Source: Oryzias latipes
Taxonomy: Eukaryota; Chordata; Actinopteri; Beloniformes; Adrianichthyidae
Reading direction: 5' to 3'
Length of the DNA stretch: 64,000 nt
NCBI RefSeq assembly: GCF_002234675.1
Contig: NC_019870.2
Location: 1,041,985 to 1,105,984, forward strand
Part shown: positions 29,177-41,100 of the stretch, one piece after another
How positions within the stretch are numbered: the stretch's first letter is position 1
Layout: every line of letters starts with the position of its first letter
Position numbers and translations under genes: made by a program
The notes under the pieces: generated by a model
Database searches by the model: none
The model's input: only the letters and a program-made list of their open reading frames with translations
Told to the model about the DNA's origin: nothing

Positions 29177-32100
29177 AAAACTCTGCGTCCCATCCAGACC
29201 CGTCGTCCGGAGGGGGCTCATCCGTGTCTTCTGTAAAACTGTCAAAGTCGCTGTGGACCAGCGGACCATCCGCCTGTAGAACAGACAGCAGAGGTTAAAG
29301 TCCCCAACAGACGGCCCTGAACCAGCAACTCCCCAGAAGACACCCACCGGGGGGGCGAATGGTGGTCTGATGCTCCCCTGCTGCAGGCCGTCCCAGTCAA
29401 AGCCGTCAAACCACCTGATGAGGAAACACACGTTTCCATGACAACCGCCTTGTCAGCATCAGTAAAGCAGTGACTGACGTCTTTGCCGGCTCACTTGTGT
29501 TTCTGGACGTCCCTCAACCCGTTCTTCTGGTTCCCCAAGCGTTCTGACGGACGGTCCCTGAAAAAGAAAAGGGAGTCAGTCGACGCAGAGGTCCATCCCA
29601 CAGAACCAGAGCTGCTCACAGAACCGGAGCTGCTCACAGAACCAGAGCTGCTCACAGAACTGGAGCTTCTTACAGAACTGGTACCGCTCACAGAACCTGC
29701 AGAGTCCTTTGATGAGGTTGGCTGCACTCTTGGTGATCTTCCTGGGAAACTGGATCATGTCGATGCCTCTCAGGATGATGTTGTAGATGTCCAGCGGATC
29801 AGAAGCTAAAAACGGAGGACTGCAGAGACCAGACAGCTTTAGCAGACAGGTTCTCAAACTGACAGACTTTCTGCTTTCTGATTGGCTCTTTATCAGCTAC
29901 CTTTACCTGTACAGTGGTTCTCTCAGCCTGAGGATGAATTTAGAGGAATAACTTGTTTTACAAACATAAACAAACATCTGAAATGTTCATAATTAGAGAA
30001 ACGACAGATTGAGGTAAATGTCTAAAGTGGTGGTGGATCTTTTCATGCAGACATTTGAACAAGGTTTCAGTTATTTTTAAGCAGAAGTTTGGTTTAGATC
30101 AGGGGTCGGGAACCTTTTTGGCCGAGAGAGCCATAAACGCCACATATTTTTAAATGTAATTTCCAAAGAGCCATACAATAATGTTGTGTCTCTTTCCCAC
30201 ACTGAGGCACGGAGACTTAACCTCTTTTAAGGTTCTCTATTCTGGTTACTGCAGACTGCAACGAACACCATACAATTAATTCAGCAACTCCTGAATCTCT
30301 CCTGCTGAAACGAGAGCGCTTCTACCAACTTCATATTCACCTGCTCCCGCTGCAGTCCTCCCATTACCCTTATTCGGCCCATGGCTGAACCCCATTGGCC
30401 CAAATTACCTAACAACAGGCTGAGCGACAGAACTGAGGGCCAATCAGCTCTCTGCTTGATGCGTTTAATGAACTCCAGAACTTTTAAAGCGGCCCAACAG
30501 CCAAGTTAAACTCAGTCCGCGACAATATGTTTAAAACTAAATATACAAGTGAATGTGTGCATTTGATGTAATTTCAACATTTTTAAAGTACAATAAGTCT
30601 GTGGATTCTTTTTAATAACATCGTTATGCTGTTGCTGATAAATGATGAGTATTTCTCGTGGTAGTTTTTTTTTTTTTTTTTTTTTTTTTTTATCTTGTCC
30701 TGTCCAACAGCTGGGCAGACAGATGAGAGCTGAGGGCCTCTTGTCCATCCATCCATCCATCCATCTTCCTCCGCTTATCCGGGACCGGGTCGCGGGGGCA
30801 GCAGACTGAGCAGAGATGCCCAGACTTCCCTCACCCCAGCCACTTCCTCCAGCTCCTCTGGGGGGACCCCGAGACGTTCCCAGGCCAGCCGAGAGACGTA
30901 GTCTCTCCAGCGTGTCCTGGGTCTTCCCCGGGGCCTCCGCCCAGTGGGACATGCCCGGAACACCTCTCCAGGGAGGCGTCCAGGGGGCATCCGGACTAGA
31001 TGCCCGAGCCACCTCAACTGGCTCCTTTCGATGTGGAGGAGAAGCGGTTCTACTCCGAGCTCTCCGCGGGTGACCTAGCTTCTCACCACATCTCTAAGGG
31101 AGCGCCCAGCCACCCTGCGGAGGAAGCTCATGTCAGCCGCTTGTATTCGGAACCTTGTTCTTTCGGTCATGACCCATAGCTCATGACCATAGGTGAGTAC
31201 TGGAACGTAGATCGACCGGTAAATTGAGAGCTTTGCTTTTCGGCTCAGCTCTCTCTTCACCACGACGGACCGATAGAGCGACCGCATAACTACGGACGCT
31301 GCTCCGATCCGCCTGTCAATCTCACGCTCCGATCTTCCCTCACTCGTGAACAAGACCCCAAGGTATTTAAACTCCTCCACCTGGGGCAGGGACACTCCAC
31401 CGACCGAGAGATGGCAAACTACCTTTCTCCGGTCAGGGCCTCTTGTGTTGGACATATTTTACTTTAACAAGAGGGGTTATTCATCTTCAGACAAACCAAA
31501 GGTATGTCTGAATAAACCCCTTTTGTAATTGAGGCCAAACTTTATTAATTTCAATCATGTCTGAAAATCTTTGGTGTTGGACCGGACGGAAAAGGAAAGG
31601 GGGGAAGAAGAGAGAGGGACGTTAGAGAGAGGGGGGGTAGGGGGTGATAATAGGAGGGGAAGGGGGATAATACCATGAAGCAGCATAAAGCAACAAGTTT
31701 ACTGGTTGTTAATCATTATGGTAAGGTTCAAATGCAGAAAGAAAAAAAAAGAAAAAAGGGGCGGAGCCTGTCCACACACACACTCAAATGTTATAAACAC
31801 ACCTGCTAGCTGCAAAAATGTCCACCTGTCGACATGTACACAAAACAGATAGTGTTCACACACGCATACTTATGCCTTAAAACCAAAAAGTGTGAAATAT
31901 TTCAGTCATTCAGTCATGCAAACTGTTAGTGCAAAGGTGAGCTAACACCTGTGCTCAGGTGAGTGTTTATGTTCTTCTAAAATGGATGGTGGAACGTGAA
32001 AAGAAGGAGGGAGAGTGCCCAGCCATCCCCACCCCAAGACCCCCACCGCAGCAGCAGCGGCAGCCGGAATCCCCCCAACGCCACACGGGAACCGGCAGGG

Positions 32101-35100
32101 AACAACCGCCGCCCGGGCGACTAAGCCCGCCACCCAGGCCAGGGCCAGCAGGGCCGCCGCAAGGCCCCCAGAGCCAGAGGCCAGGGACGCACGGAGGGAA
32201 AGAGAGCGCCGCCCCAGCCCAACCAGGAGAGCAGCCCCCCCGCCGCGCCGGGAGAACCCAACGCAGGGCCCCACCGGAGAAGGACGCCCACAGCCCCAAA
32301 CGAGCACCCCACCACCACCCAAGAGTTCCGGGCATCCCCCCGCCCCAACCCCAGGTACGAGCCAGGACCCCCCAAGGGAGACCCGCTCCGCACTCCAGGC
32401 AGCCACCCGCCCGGCCCACGGTTGGTCCAGGGAGGAGCGAGGCAGGGGCCCGCCGCCCCCGCCCAGGAGGGGGGAACCCCGGGGAAAAAAAAGAGGGCCC
32501 ACAAGGGGTGTTGTAAATATGACCCGACCAGGCTCGGCCACAGTTGGAAATTTGGCGGGGCCCAGCACTCAGGAGCAAGGACCAGAACCCACCCCCCAGG
32601 GACCAGACACCCCTGGCTCAGATGTAATGTGAACCCCCCCACCGCGCGGAGAGAGCACCGCCGGGCCCAGGAAGCCGGCACCCCGGGGACACGGCCGCCG
32701 CTGCAAAGGGGCCCGTACCCCCCACCAGGGAAGAGGCAGGGGACAGACGGACCCAGGTCCCACCTTCCTTGCAAAATGTGTGTGCGTGTATGTGTGTTTG
32801 AAAGGGTGTGTGTGTGCATGTGTGTGTGTTTATGTTGGGATGTATATATTGAGGGGGGAGGGGTGTGTGTACTAAGGGGGGTGCAGTTAAAATTGGCGAG
32901 TAGGGCACTAAGGGGACATCTCCTGATTACTCACAGTGACGTCCCCTCACCCTCCCCACCAAGGGGCCCTAAATAAAAAAGGTGAACCCCTTAGTGTTTG
33001 GATGACATGAGCGCCACGCATCGCAGAGACCCAGATCATTCATGTACTGCTTTAGAATACTTGCAGACTGCCATGTACGCTGGTTTGCTGCTGTGCTGAG
33101 TCTGTCAAGTTCAGGGTCCAAAACAAGGTTGACGTCTCCTCCTATAATGATTGTGGAGTCAGAGTGAACTGAGAGTGAGGTGAAGAATCTGTGAAAGAAG
33201 GAAGAGTCGTCAACATTAGGACCATAGATGCTGGCTATGCAAAAGTCCTTGTTCTGAATGGATATATTAATGATTACAAATCTGCCTTCTGGGTCAGTAA
33301 CTGTATCCTTATGAGTAAATGTAACATTTTTATTAATCAAAACTGCAACCCCTCTTTGTTTGGAGTTGAAACTGGCAGAATACATAGCTGGATACTGGGA
33401 ACAGCACAGGAGATGACCAGCTGATAATGATAAATGGGTCTCCTGCAGCAGAGCTATATCTGCTTTAAGATCATTCAGGTGATTTAACACTTTCAATCTC
33501 TTTGGCCCAGAACCAAGTCCACGCACATTCCAGCTAACGATGTTAAGACTGTTCATAGCTGTTCTAACTGGGAGAGTGCAAGGCTAAATAGTGCGTGTGC
33601 CCGTCCGTGTGCGCGTGCCCGCTGTGCGTTCCTGCTACACTGAAGCTCTGTGCGTTGTGGGTGAACGTGTCTTAGCTGTCAGCTGCATGTTGCGTGCGTC
33701 CTGTGTGAGCCTAAGTGAGGTTTTTGCAGTTTATCAACGTGTGTGTGCGGGATCGCGTGTGCATGCTCTTATGCGCGCTAGTATGCGCGCGCGCCCGTTC
33801 CGTGCATAAATAAATACTCACCGTGGTTGCGTTGACTTTACCTGATTCACATATGAGAACATGGGAAGGGGGGGGGACAAGAGAAAAGAGAGAGGGAAAG
33901 AGAAAGAACAAAAAACAAAAACAACGAAACAACAACAGAAACATGAATGTGAGAGAAAGAAAAAACACTTTTCCTGAGAGGTGTTGATGATCCGATTATT
34001 TCCTATTCAATTAAATAAGTTTGCTGGTTTCTTCTGGGCGGCGCAGATGTCAGTGCGCCTCTGAAAGCCTTCAGCACAGCCAGGGTGTTACCTCTGGGTC
34101 CCGGAACAGCTTGCCATTCACAAAAAGTTTATCAACAGCAACCACCGCACGAGCTCCAGCAGACAGGTGCTTCCTCCTCAGCGGGAAGAGGATTTTCCGC
34201 CGGCGGAGGATCTCGCCTGGAAACTGATCATTCACGCTATAATGTGTGTCTTTCAGCTCTCGCCCTCTGCTTTTTACCTGCTCCTTTTGTTTATAATGTT
34301 CAAATTTAGCAACAATAGGACGGGGACGCTGATTGTCCGGCCTCTTTCCTCCGAGCCGGTGAACCCTGTGGAAGGAGATCTTCTGGACTTCTTCCTTGGG
34401 GAGTTTCAGGTGGACCTCTATAAAGGACTTAACAATGTTCTCCGGGACTTCTCCTGCCTCTTCTGGAATCCCTGCGAACACTAGATTGTCCCTCATGCTC
34501 CTCGCCTGAAGATCCAGGAGGGTTTCTTTGATGGATCGGTTTTCCTCAGAAAGACGGGCGGTGTCGTGGCCCAAGATCTTCACGGTCTCTCTGAGGGCCT
34601 GGTTCTCCGCTGCGAGCTCCTGCACCTGCTGTTGGCTGAACTCCAGAGACTCTCGCAGACCTTGGAATTCCTTATGGAGGATCTCCAGCAGATTTAAACG
34701 GCAATCAAGGCTGGAGAGCCTTTTATCAATTGAATCCAGGATATCACTCATGTTGCTGCCTGGGGAGGAGGCAGCCCCCGGGGAGTCTTCGGGACGGTTG
34801 CGTTTGGTGGACGGAGTGGCGGTGTTGGATTTCTTCATGAGGCAGGTATTGAAACACTCGTCGATGTAATTCTCCAGATCCTCCAGGTCCTCCAGGTCAT
34901 CCAGGCTGGCAAATGCTTGACAAACTTTTTCAGATTTTTATTTTTTAAACTTTCTGGATTATTTAAATATGGCGGTGTAATTAAATAAATCAAAAATGTT
35001 TGTTCACAACTTACGCGCCGCCAAGTAAACTCACCACACTCCTCTCGTCGGCTTTCGCGATACTACAGCATCACGTAATCTCTACCTCACCTCTCGTGGT

Positions 35101-38100
35101 AGTTTTGCTGATGGTCTAGTCTGGTTGATACGTGGTGAGTTTCTGCTTCATGCAGGCGTTGAGACTTTAAACGTGATTTTAGGTTAGTATCAATGTTCTG
35201 TAGATGTGAGACAGATTGATCACATGCAGACGGGGAGCCAAACACACACTCACACGCCGCAGTGAGTGACGGGCAGCGGATTTTACGTTTTTACAATACC
35301 TGCGCGATTCACCTGCTGCCGCCCCCCCCCCCGCTTTCTTCCTCACACATCCCGTCCCCGCATCTGCGCGCTCTTTCTCAGAGACGGGAGCGCGTAGTTT
35401 TAGGCACGGCAATTCACAGGTTTCCAGGTGGTACAAACTCTGTGAAATAATAGATAATTGTAAAGTGATAATGCTGGCGCAGATTTTGTTCTCCAAGCAC
35501 GGCTACTACTGTGCGCCTCTGGCATCGCATCGCGCCCGAGAAGGACTGGTCTAATGAAAAAAAAAATTATAATCAAAGATTTGTCTGCGAGCCACATGTG
35601 ACCATCAAAAGAGCCATAGATGGCTCGCGAGCCATAGGTTCCCGACCCCTGGTTTAGATGGAGACGTGTGGTTCCAGGTGGAAACAGAAGATCTACGGTT
35701 GGCCTCTAGAGGCGCTGTTGCGTCTCAACAGTCGTACCTGCCACAGAGCAGCTCAAACAGCAGGACCCCCAGCGCCCAGCAGTCCACCGAGCCGTCATGG
35801 CCTTTGTTCAGGAGGATCTCGGGGGCGACATACTCAGGCGTCCCGCAGAACGTCCACGTCTTCTTTCCCACACCGACATACTTGGCGAAGCCAAAGTCCA
35901 CCTGCCAGCAGGGGAAACGTCAGACGGTTCTAGTTTGAGTAATTCTACCAGGCAAACAATTGAAAAAAGCCTAAAAACCAGCTTAGCGTATCCTCTGAGG
36001 TCCAGCAGGATGGTCTCTGGTTTGAGGTTCCTGTAGATGATTCCTTTGTGGTGAAGATAGACCAGAGCTTCAGTGACACAACCGGCATAGAAGCGAGTGG
36101 CGCCGTCATCAAAAGGCCCCCTTTGGACAGGAAGAAAAACCATTTGATTTCAGGTTGGATGCTGAGTGTCGGAGGAGACAAAGATCCAGTGACGCACCTG
36201 TCCTGCAGCAGAGACCACAGGTCGCCCCCCAGGCAGGCCTCCAGCAGCATGTAGAGACGTCTGGAGTCTCTGAACGTCCGATACAACCTGCAGAAAAACA
36301 GTCAAAAGACCTCAATGCTGGCAGCACAGTCTGGACCTGCCGCACATCCCATAATAAAAGCGTATAAAACACATTAGATGAAGGGAGAAGTGCTGAGCTA
36401 AATCCTTGATTTAAAATCAAAATCATGAAAAGATGTGTATAAGGCAATGAATAGAATGATTGAAGGGTGGATTGAGTGTCTTCCTGATTCTAGACGATCT
36501 CCATACACGCCCCCCCAATCCATACATCAAAGCCTCAGCCAACTCTGTGGTGACACCATGCATTCTGTGACCTAAATAGATACAAATCTATATTTTTCTC
36601 AGGACTGGAATCGACCCGACCTGAAAGAAGCGAGCCTGTGATTGGACGTCTCTTTGTTTGCGTCACATGAACACGAAAAGGTAAAGACAGTAGAGACACA
36701 ACAGGAAGAGAAACAGATCAAGTTTGACAGAAACTGATTATTTGATTTCGGATTCCTATTTTATACGTTATTATCGACATAATCCTGTTTGCATCTGTGG
36801 TTTTTAAGCGATGCTGCCGTTTCTCTCAGTACAAGAACAGTTTTTTTGTTTCACATCCTTTACATCCTGAATGATAATAGAGAGTGAACTTTGAGGCCAC
36901 CGAAAGGTCATAATTATTCCCTCTTTTTTGTTTATTAAGACAGTGGTTTTTCATGTTTTTATTCATATACAAATCAAGTTAGGATGAGCAAACATTTGAA
37001 ATGCACACACAAAAAAAACCCAACAAAATAAAAATAGGTCACGACAAGGCAACAATCTAAAATTACAACAGTTTTGATATATTTTGATCAATTACTGCAG
37101 TTTTCTTGTTTTTGTTTGAAATGCGTTTAAAACACTTAAAAGAATCAGAAGATCCTAAACAAAGGGCATGTGTTTTCCATTTATATAAATGAAAAAGGGT
37201 TTGCACAAAAGAAGTTGGATGACATCAGAAACTTCCGGGTTCAGGTTTTCCATAAAGAAGAGAACATCCGGTAAAGAAAAAGAGGGAATATTATAAACTT
37301 TGAGTGACAGCCAATTATGGATGTCAGTGCAGAATATTTTTTATCTGGTTGCAACTATCAAAGAAATGTTCTAAAGGTTCGGTTTCAGATGAACAGAAAA
37401 CACACGGTTCAGATTGAAACTTAAAGCTTTGATGTAAAAATCTCCAACCGGGTAAATTCCTAAGGTTCAGATGAGAGAATACATCACACTTCCTCTTCCG
37501 GGCTGACTTTCAAAATAAGAGACACGCTTTGGTGTAGTTCTGCTCCACCTTCTGTCATTGTAGCAGTTACTAACTGCTATGTCTTGTTTTCTAGCAGATG
37601 CTCTGGTGTTTCTGTCCGTTTTTCTTCTTCAGTTAATTAATTTTTTCCCCTTTTTTCTCTTAACTGACTTCTCAGTCAGAAAGCCCCCCCCCCCCGGGTC
37701 TGGTTCTGGTGTAGGTTTCGTCTCCATCTTCCAATCTAGAAAGTCCTTAGTCGATTCAGATTAAATGATGATGAAACGGTTCAAGATTGTTCCGGACCTG
37801 ACGATGAACGGGTTGTGAGCCTCCATCAGGATGCGCCGTTCGGACCGGACGCGGTTCTGCTGGCCCGTCTGCAGGATCCGGCTTCTCTGCAGCACTTTCA
37901 AGGCGAACGAGCGATTTGGATACTTCTCCAACTGGACCTGCAGACAGAAGCCCTGAAGCTCCACATGGACGCCAACCTCACACAGTCTGACCTGAACGTG
38001 CGCACGCCCCACCAGGTCCACGCGACTGCAGCCCCCCCGTCCCAGAGTGGAGATGATTCGGAAATGACCGAGGGACAAACCGGAGATGAAGTCCGACTCC

Positions 38101-41100
38101 ACCCGCTGTCTGAAAAAACAGAGCAGAGAAGCTGCTGAGAAGAGTGGGAAAATGTTTCCTTTAATCCTCCCTGTGTGGCTGAACGTCTTAATCTGAGACG
38201 ATTTTTTTTTAAAGGAAGGATCTGACAACAAACTCTGGATCCAGCATGTGGAGGTCTGTGAAGGTCAAAGCTTCTCTGACAGAACTGATGTTGGATATAA
38301 AGACTTTCTTCACACAATAAAAGTACAAATGCTGGAGCAGCCGACCTTCAGCTTCTGCAAACAAACAGCTCTTCAGTCAGAAAAGAGAAGCTCCGCCCCC
38401 AGCAGCAGTTACATAGCACTCTGACTGAAGCACCAATCCTTTTGTCACCTGAACTCGACCTCAGCGCCGCCATCGCTCCCGACATCGCCTCCGTCCGGTG
38501 CTCCGTCCGGTCCTCCGTCCGGCCCTCCAACCACCCGCTTGAAAGACCTGAGACACACAGAGCCCTCAGTAGCCCCACCCCACAAAAGAAAAACTAATTT
38601 AAACTGAGCTTGGGGCTGAAGGAAGATCCAGACTCACTCCCTGTCGATGACCAGGCACGTTGCCCCCCCAACAGCCATGACACTGGCGGCGCGCACATCT
38701 TCCCTGCAGGAGAAACAAAGTGTTCAGAAAAGCAATAAAAAGTTATTTAAAAATGTCTACAAAGAAAAACTAGCTCCAATTTTTACATCACTTGAACGTT
38801 GTTACCATGGACCCCCTCCCCTACACATACTGAGAAGTAACCCTGAAAACCTCACGTCGTCATGGTTACAGATGCTGTTTAGCGTCGTCTCTGGAACAAA
38901 AAGGTGTGTAAAGATGAAGAAGACCCAGCCGGACGAGTTGAAGAGTCTCCTCTGAATGGCGGCTATTGTGACCAGCGTTTCCATGGTAACCCGTCAGGGT
39001 TGTTACGGACGATACATGATCACATGAAAGCCCCCTAAACCCCTCCATAAAGCATCCCTGTGAGTGGAGCCCCCCCATGGGGGAGAAGGAGCCTCACGAC
39101 AGCAGAATCTTCTCAGCTGTTGACTTGTGTTGATCTGTGTGTATGTTGTGTGTTTGTAGTTGTGTGTGTGTTCGTGTGTGGTGGTGGTGGGGGGGTCACC
39201 CTTTCAGGGCGTGCTCTCCAAACCAGTCCCCCTCAGAAAGAGTCCACTCCGTCTCCCGCTCGCCGTCTGCTGAGGCCTGCTGGGACGCCTTCACCTGTGG
39301 GGGGGGGCGATGAACCATGAAGCGGGGCGACAGGAAACACGTCACAGGTGTGCAGACTTCCTGCTCTGCAGCAGAAAACAGCGTCATCTCAGACTCCACA
39401 GGCCTCATGTGTGCTGGGTGGGGTGGGGCCCCAGCCTCATCTGGACCGGTTGGGGCTGTTGGTGGCGTTGCAGCAGCGGCTGCTGCAGGTGGAGGAGCGT
39501 GAGCTCCACCTCTCAGGTGAAGTCTGCACAGGAGTTTGGAGTGCAGTGAAAACAGGATTTGATCGTCTGAAGCATTGCCAGAGTCGCCCGTTCCTCTCTT
39601 GCAGCACAGAGATCCTGGTGCTTTTCATTTTAGTCGTTTAAATTTTTGTAATGGCCTTCTCTCTGGTTTACGCAAAAAGTCACGAGTTCTGACGAGGTCC
39701 AGGGGGCGGGAACGCATTACACCCATTTTAAAGTCGCTCCCTGTGTTTCAGGATAGATTTAAGATTCTCTGAACGGTTTAAACGTTTTAACGGTCTTCTT
39801 ATTGATCCGATCTACTTCTAAAGCATGAGACCTCTGAGGTCCTCCGGTGCTGGCACCGAACCGAACCAGACCTTTTCTTTAAGCTGCAGTTCCTCGTTTT
39901 TGTTCCCTCCGTCCCTCTGCAGACCTCGGACTAAAGGTGATGGTCGGATCAATGACCCTCAACACAAACTCTTCCTGCTCACCTGTCCTTCACTGACGAT
40001 GAAGAAGGTGTCCCCGGGTGCCCCCTGACGGATGATGAAGTCTCCGTCACTGTAAACAGTCTGAGAGTGAAAGGCGATGGACAGGTTTGTCAGCTGCCAT
40101 TGCTTCCTGATATGCGTCCAGAGGAGCTCAGCTCACCTCCTCCAGAGCCTCAGCCAGTCTGCAGAGAACGCCGTCGGGCAGCGACTGAAACCAGGGAACC
40201 CTGCAGAGACAGAACACCTGAGCCGTCTCTCTACGGCAGAGCGGGAGGAGCTTCACCGGAGCTGCCGCTACCTGCGCAGGAGGTCCGTGTGCCGGGAGCG
40301 CCTGAGGAGGCCGGCCCTCATCGTAACGGTCTGGAAACCCTGACGGTCCATCGCCCAAAGCCGGACGTTGGTCAGAGCTGAAGACCAACAAGCAGAGGGA
40401 AGGTCAGCGCCGCTGCTGAGACCTGAACCATTTCAGGATCTGCCCCAAAGGTCAGAGGTTAAGGTGATAAATCTGCCCCATCAGGTAAAGGCCAACATCA
40501 TTTTATACGTTTGGATGTTTGTGTTCTGCTGTCCCTCAACCCTCATTCATGTCCTCATGGTTTTGTCCGACAGAAACCCGTTGATCCTTTAATCTGAGGT
40601 TCAGCAGATGAATCATCAGAACAGATGAGTTTCCTTCAAACAAACATCCATGTTTGGAGAAAGCTGCATCTCTGAAATCTCTCTGGTTTCTGTTCTGTCC
40701 GCTTCGCCACAGCGCCGCGCGCCCACATCCATTCAGTGTATTTACAGCCCTCATTGACCCCCCTCCCTCCCACGCAGAATCAGCTGTACTCATCACAGCT
40801 CGCTGGAGGACGAAGCTCAAGCCTCCAGCGTGGAGAGCTTCGTTTTTCAAGGTCGGTTTGGAACTTCCTCAGGCGCCGCGGCGCTCACGAGCACGGCTTT
40901 AATACACAGCCTTCCTGACAAAAACTGCATCCCAACGATGAGAAATGAGCTTTTGTCAAGCAAAAATAAAAAACTAAAGCGTTTCAGTTTAAATGCATCG
41001 TTTTTATGAGGCTCCAAACCACTACAGGTCCACCACTGTGCTTCATAATAGAGCTTGATCATAAGAATCTGGTTTATAGTCCATAACCCAAACAAAAGTG

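Larger units (their letters stand above)
30669..35091 (-). mobile_element. L1/Tx1-type LINE inserted in the hAT element
   Basis: Flanked by a 15-bp target duplication TCTCGTGGTAGTTTT (30654-30668 and 35092-35106), with a poly-A tail seen as the T run 30665-30691. In transcription order it holds a 5' UTR, ORF1 (34838-34071), the amino-terminal part of ORF2 (33556-32969), then directly a GC-rich 3' region with CA/TG repeats. The reverse transcriptase part of ORF2 is missing. A Rex3-like LINE interrupts its 3' end. Confidence 0.9.
30100..35651. mobile_element. hAT transposon (outermost of three nested insertions)
   Basis: Perfect 15-bp terminal inverted repeats CAGGGGTCGGGAACC are flanked by an exact 8-bp target duplication GTTTAGAT (30092-30099 and 35652-35659). 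Own sequence is only about 1.1 kb (30100-30653 and 35107-35651) and has no transposase, so it is non-autonomous. The subterminal GAGAGCCATAAACGCCACAT is typical of a widespread vertebrate hAT family. Confidence 0.93.
29820..35737 (-). other. Giant intron 15 of the prkg1-like gene
   Basis: The intron between the DFG/APE exon and the next kinase exon is 5.9 kb, of which 5.55 kb is one hAT element with nested LINEs. Without the insertion it would be about 370 bases. Confidence 0.85.

Noticed and set aside
31942-32976. Overlapping open frames of 180-232 residues on both strands
   Set aside because: GC-rich, stop-poor 3' region of the nested L1. Low-complexity Pro/Gly/Arg content in every frame and no domain.
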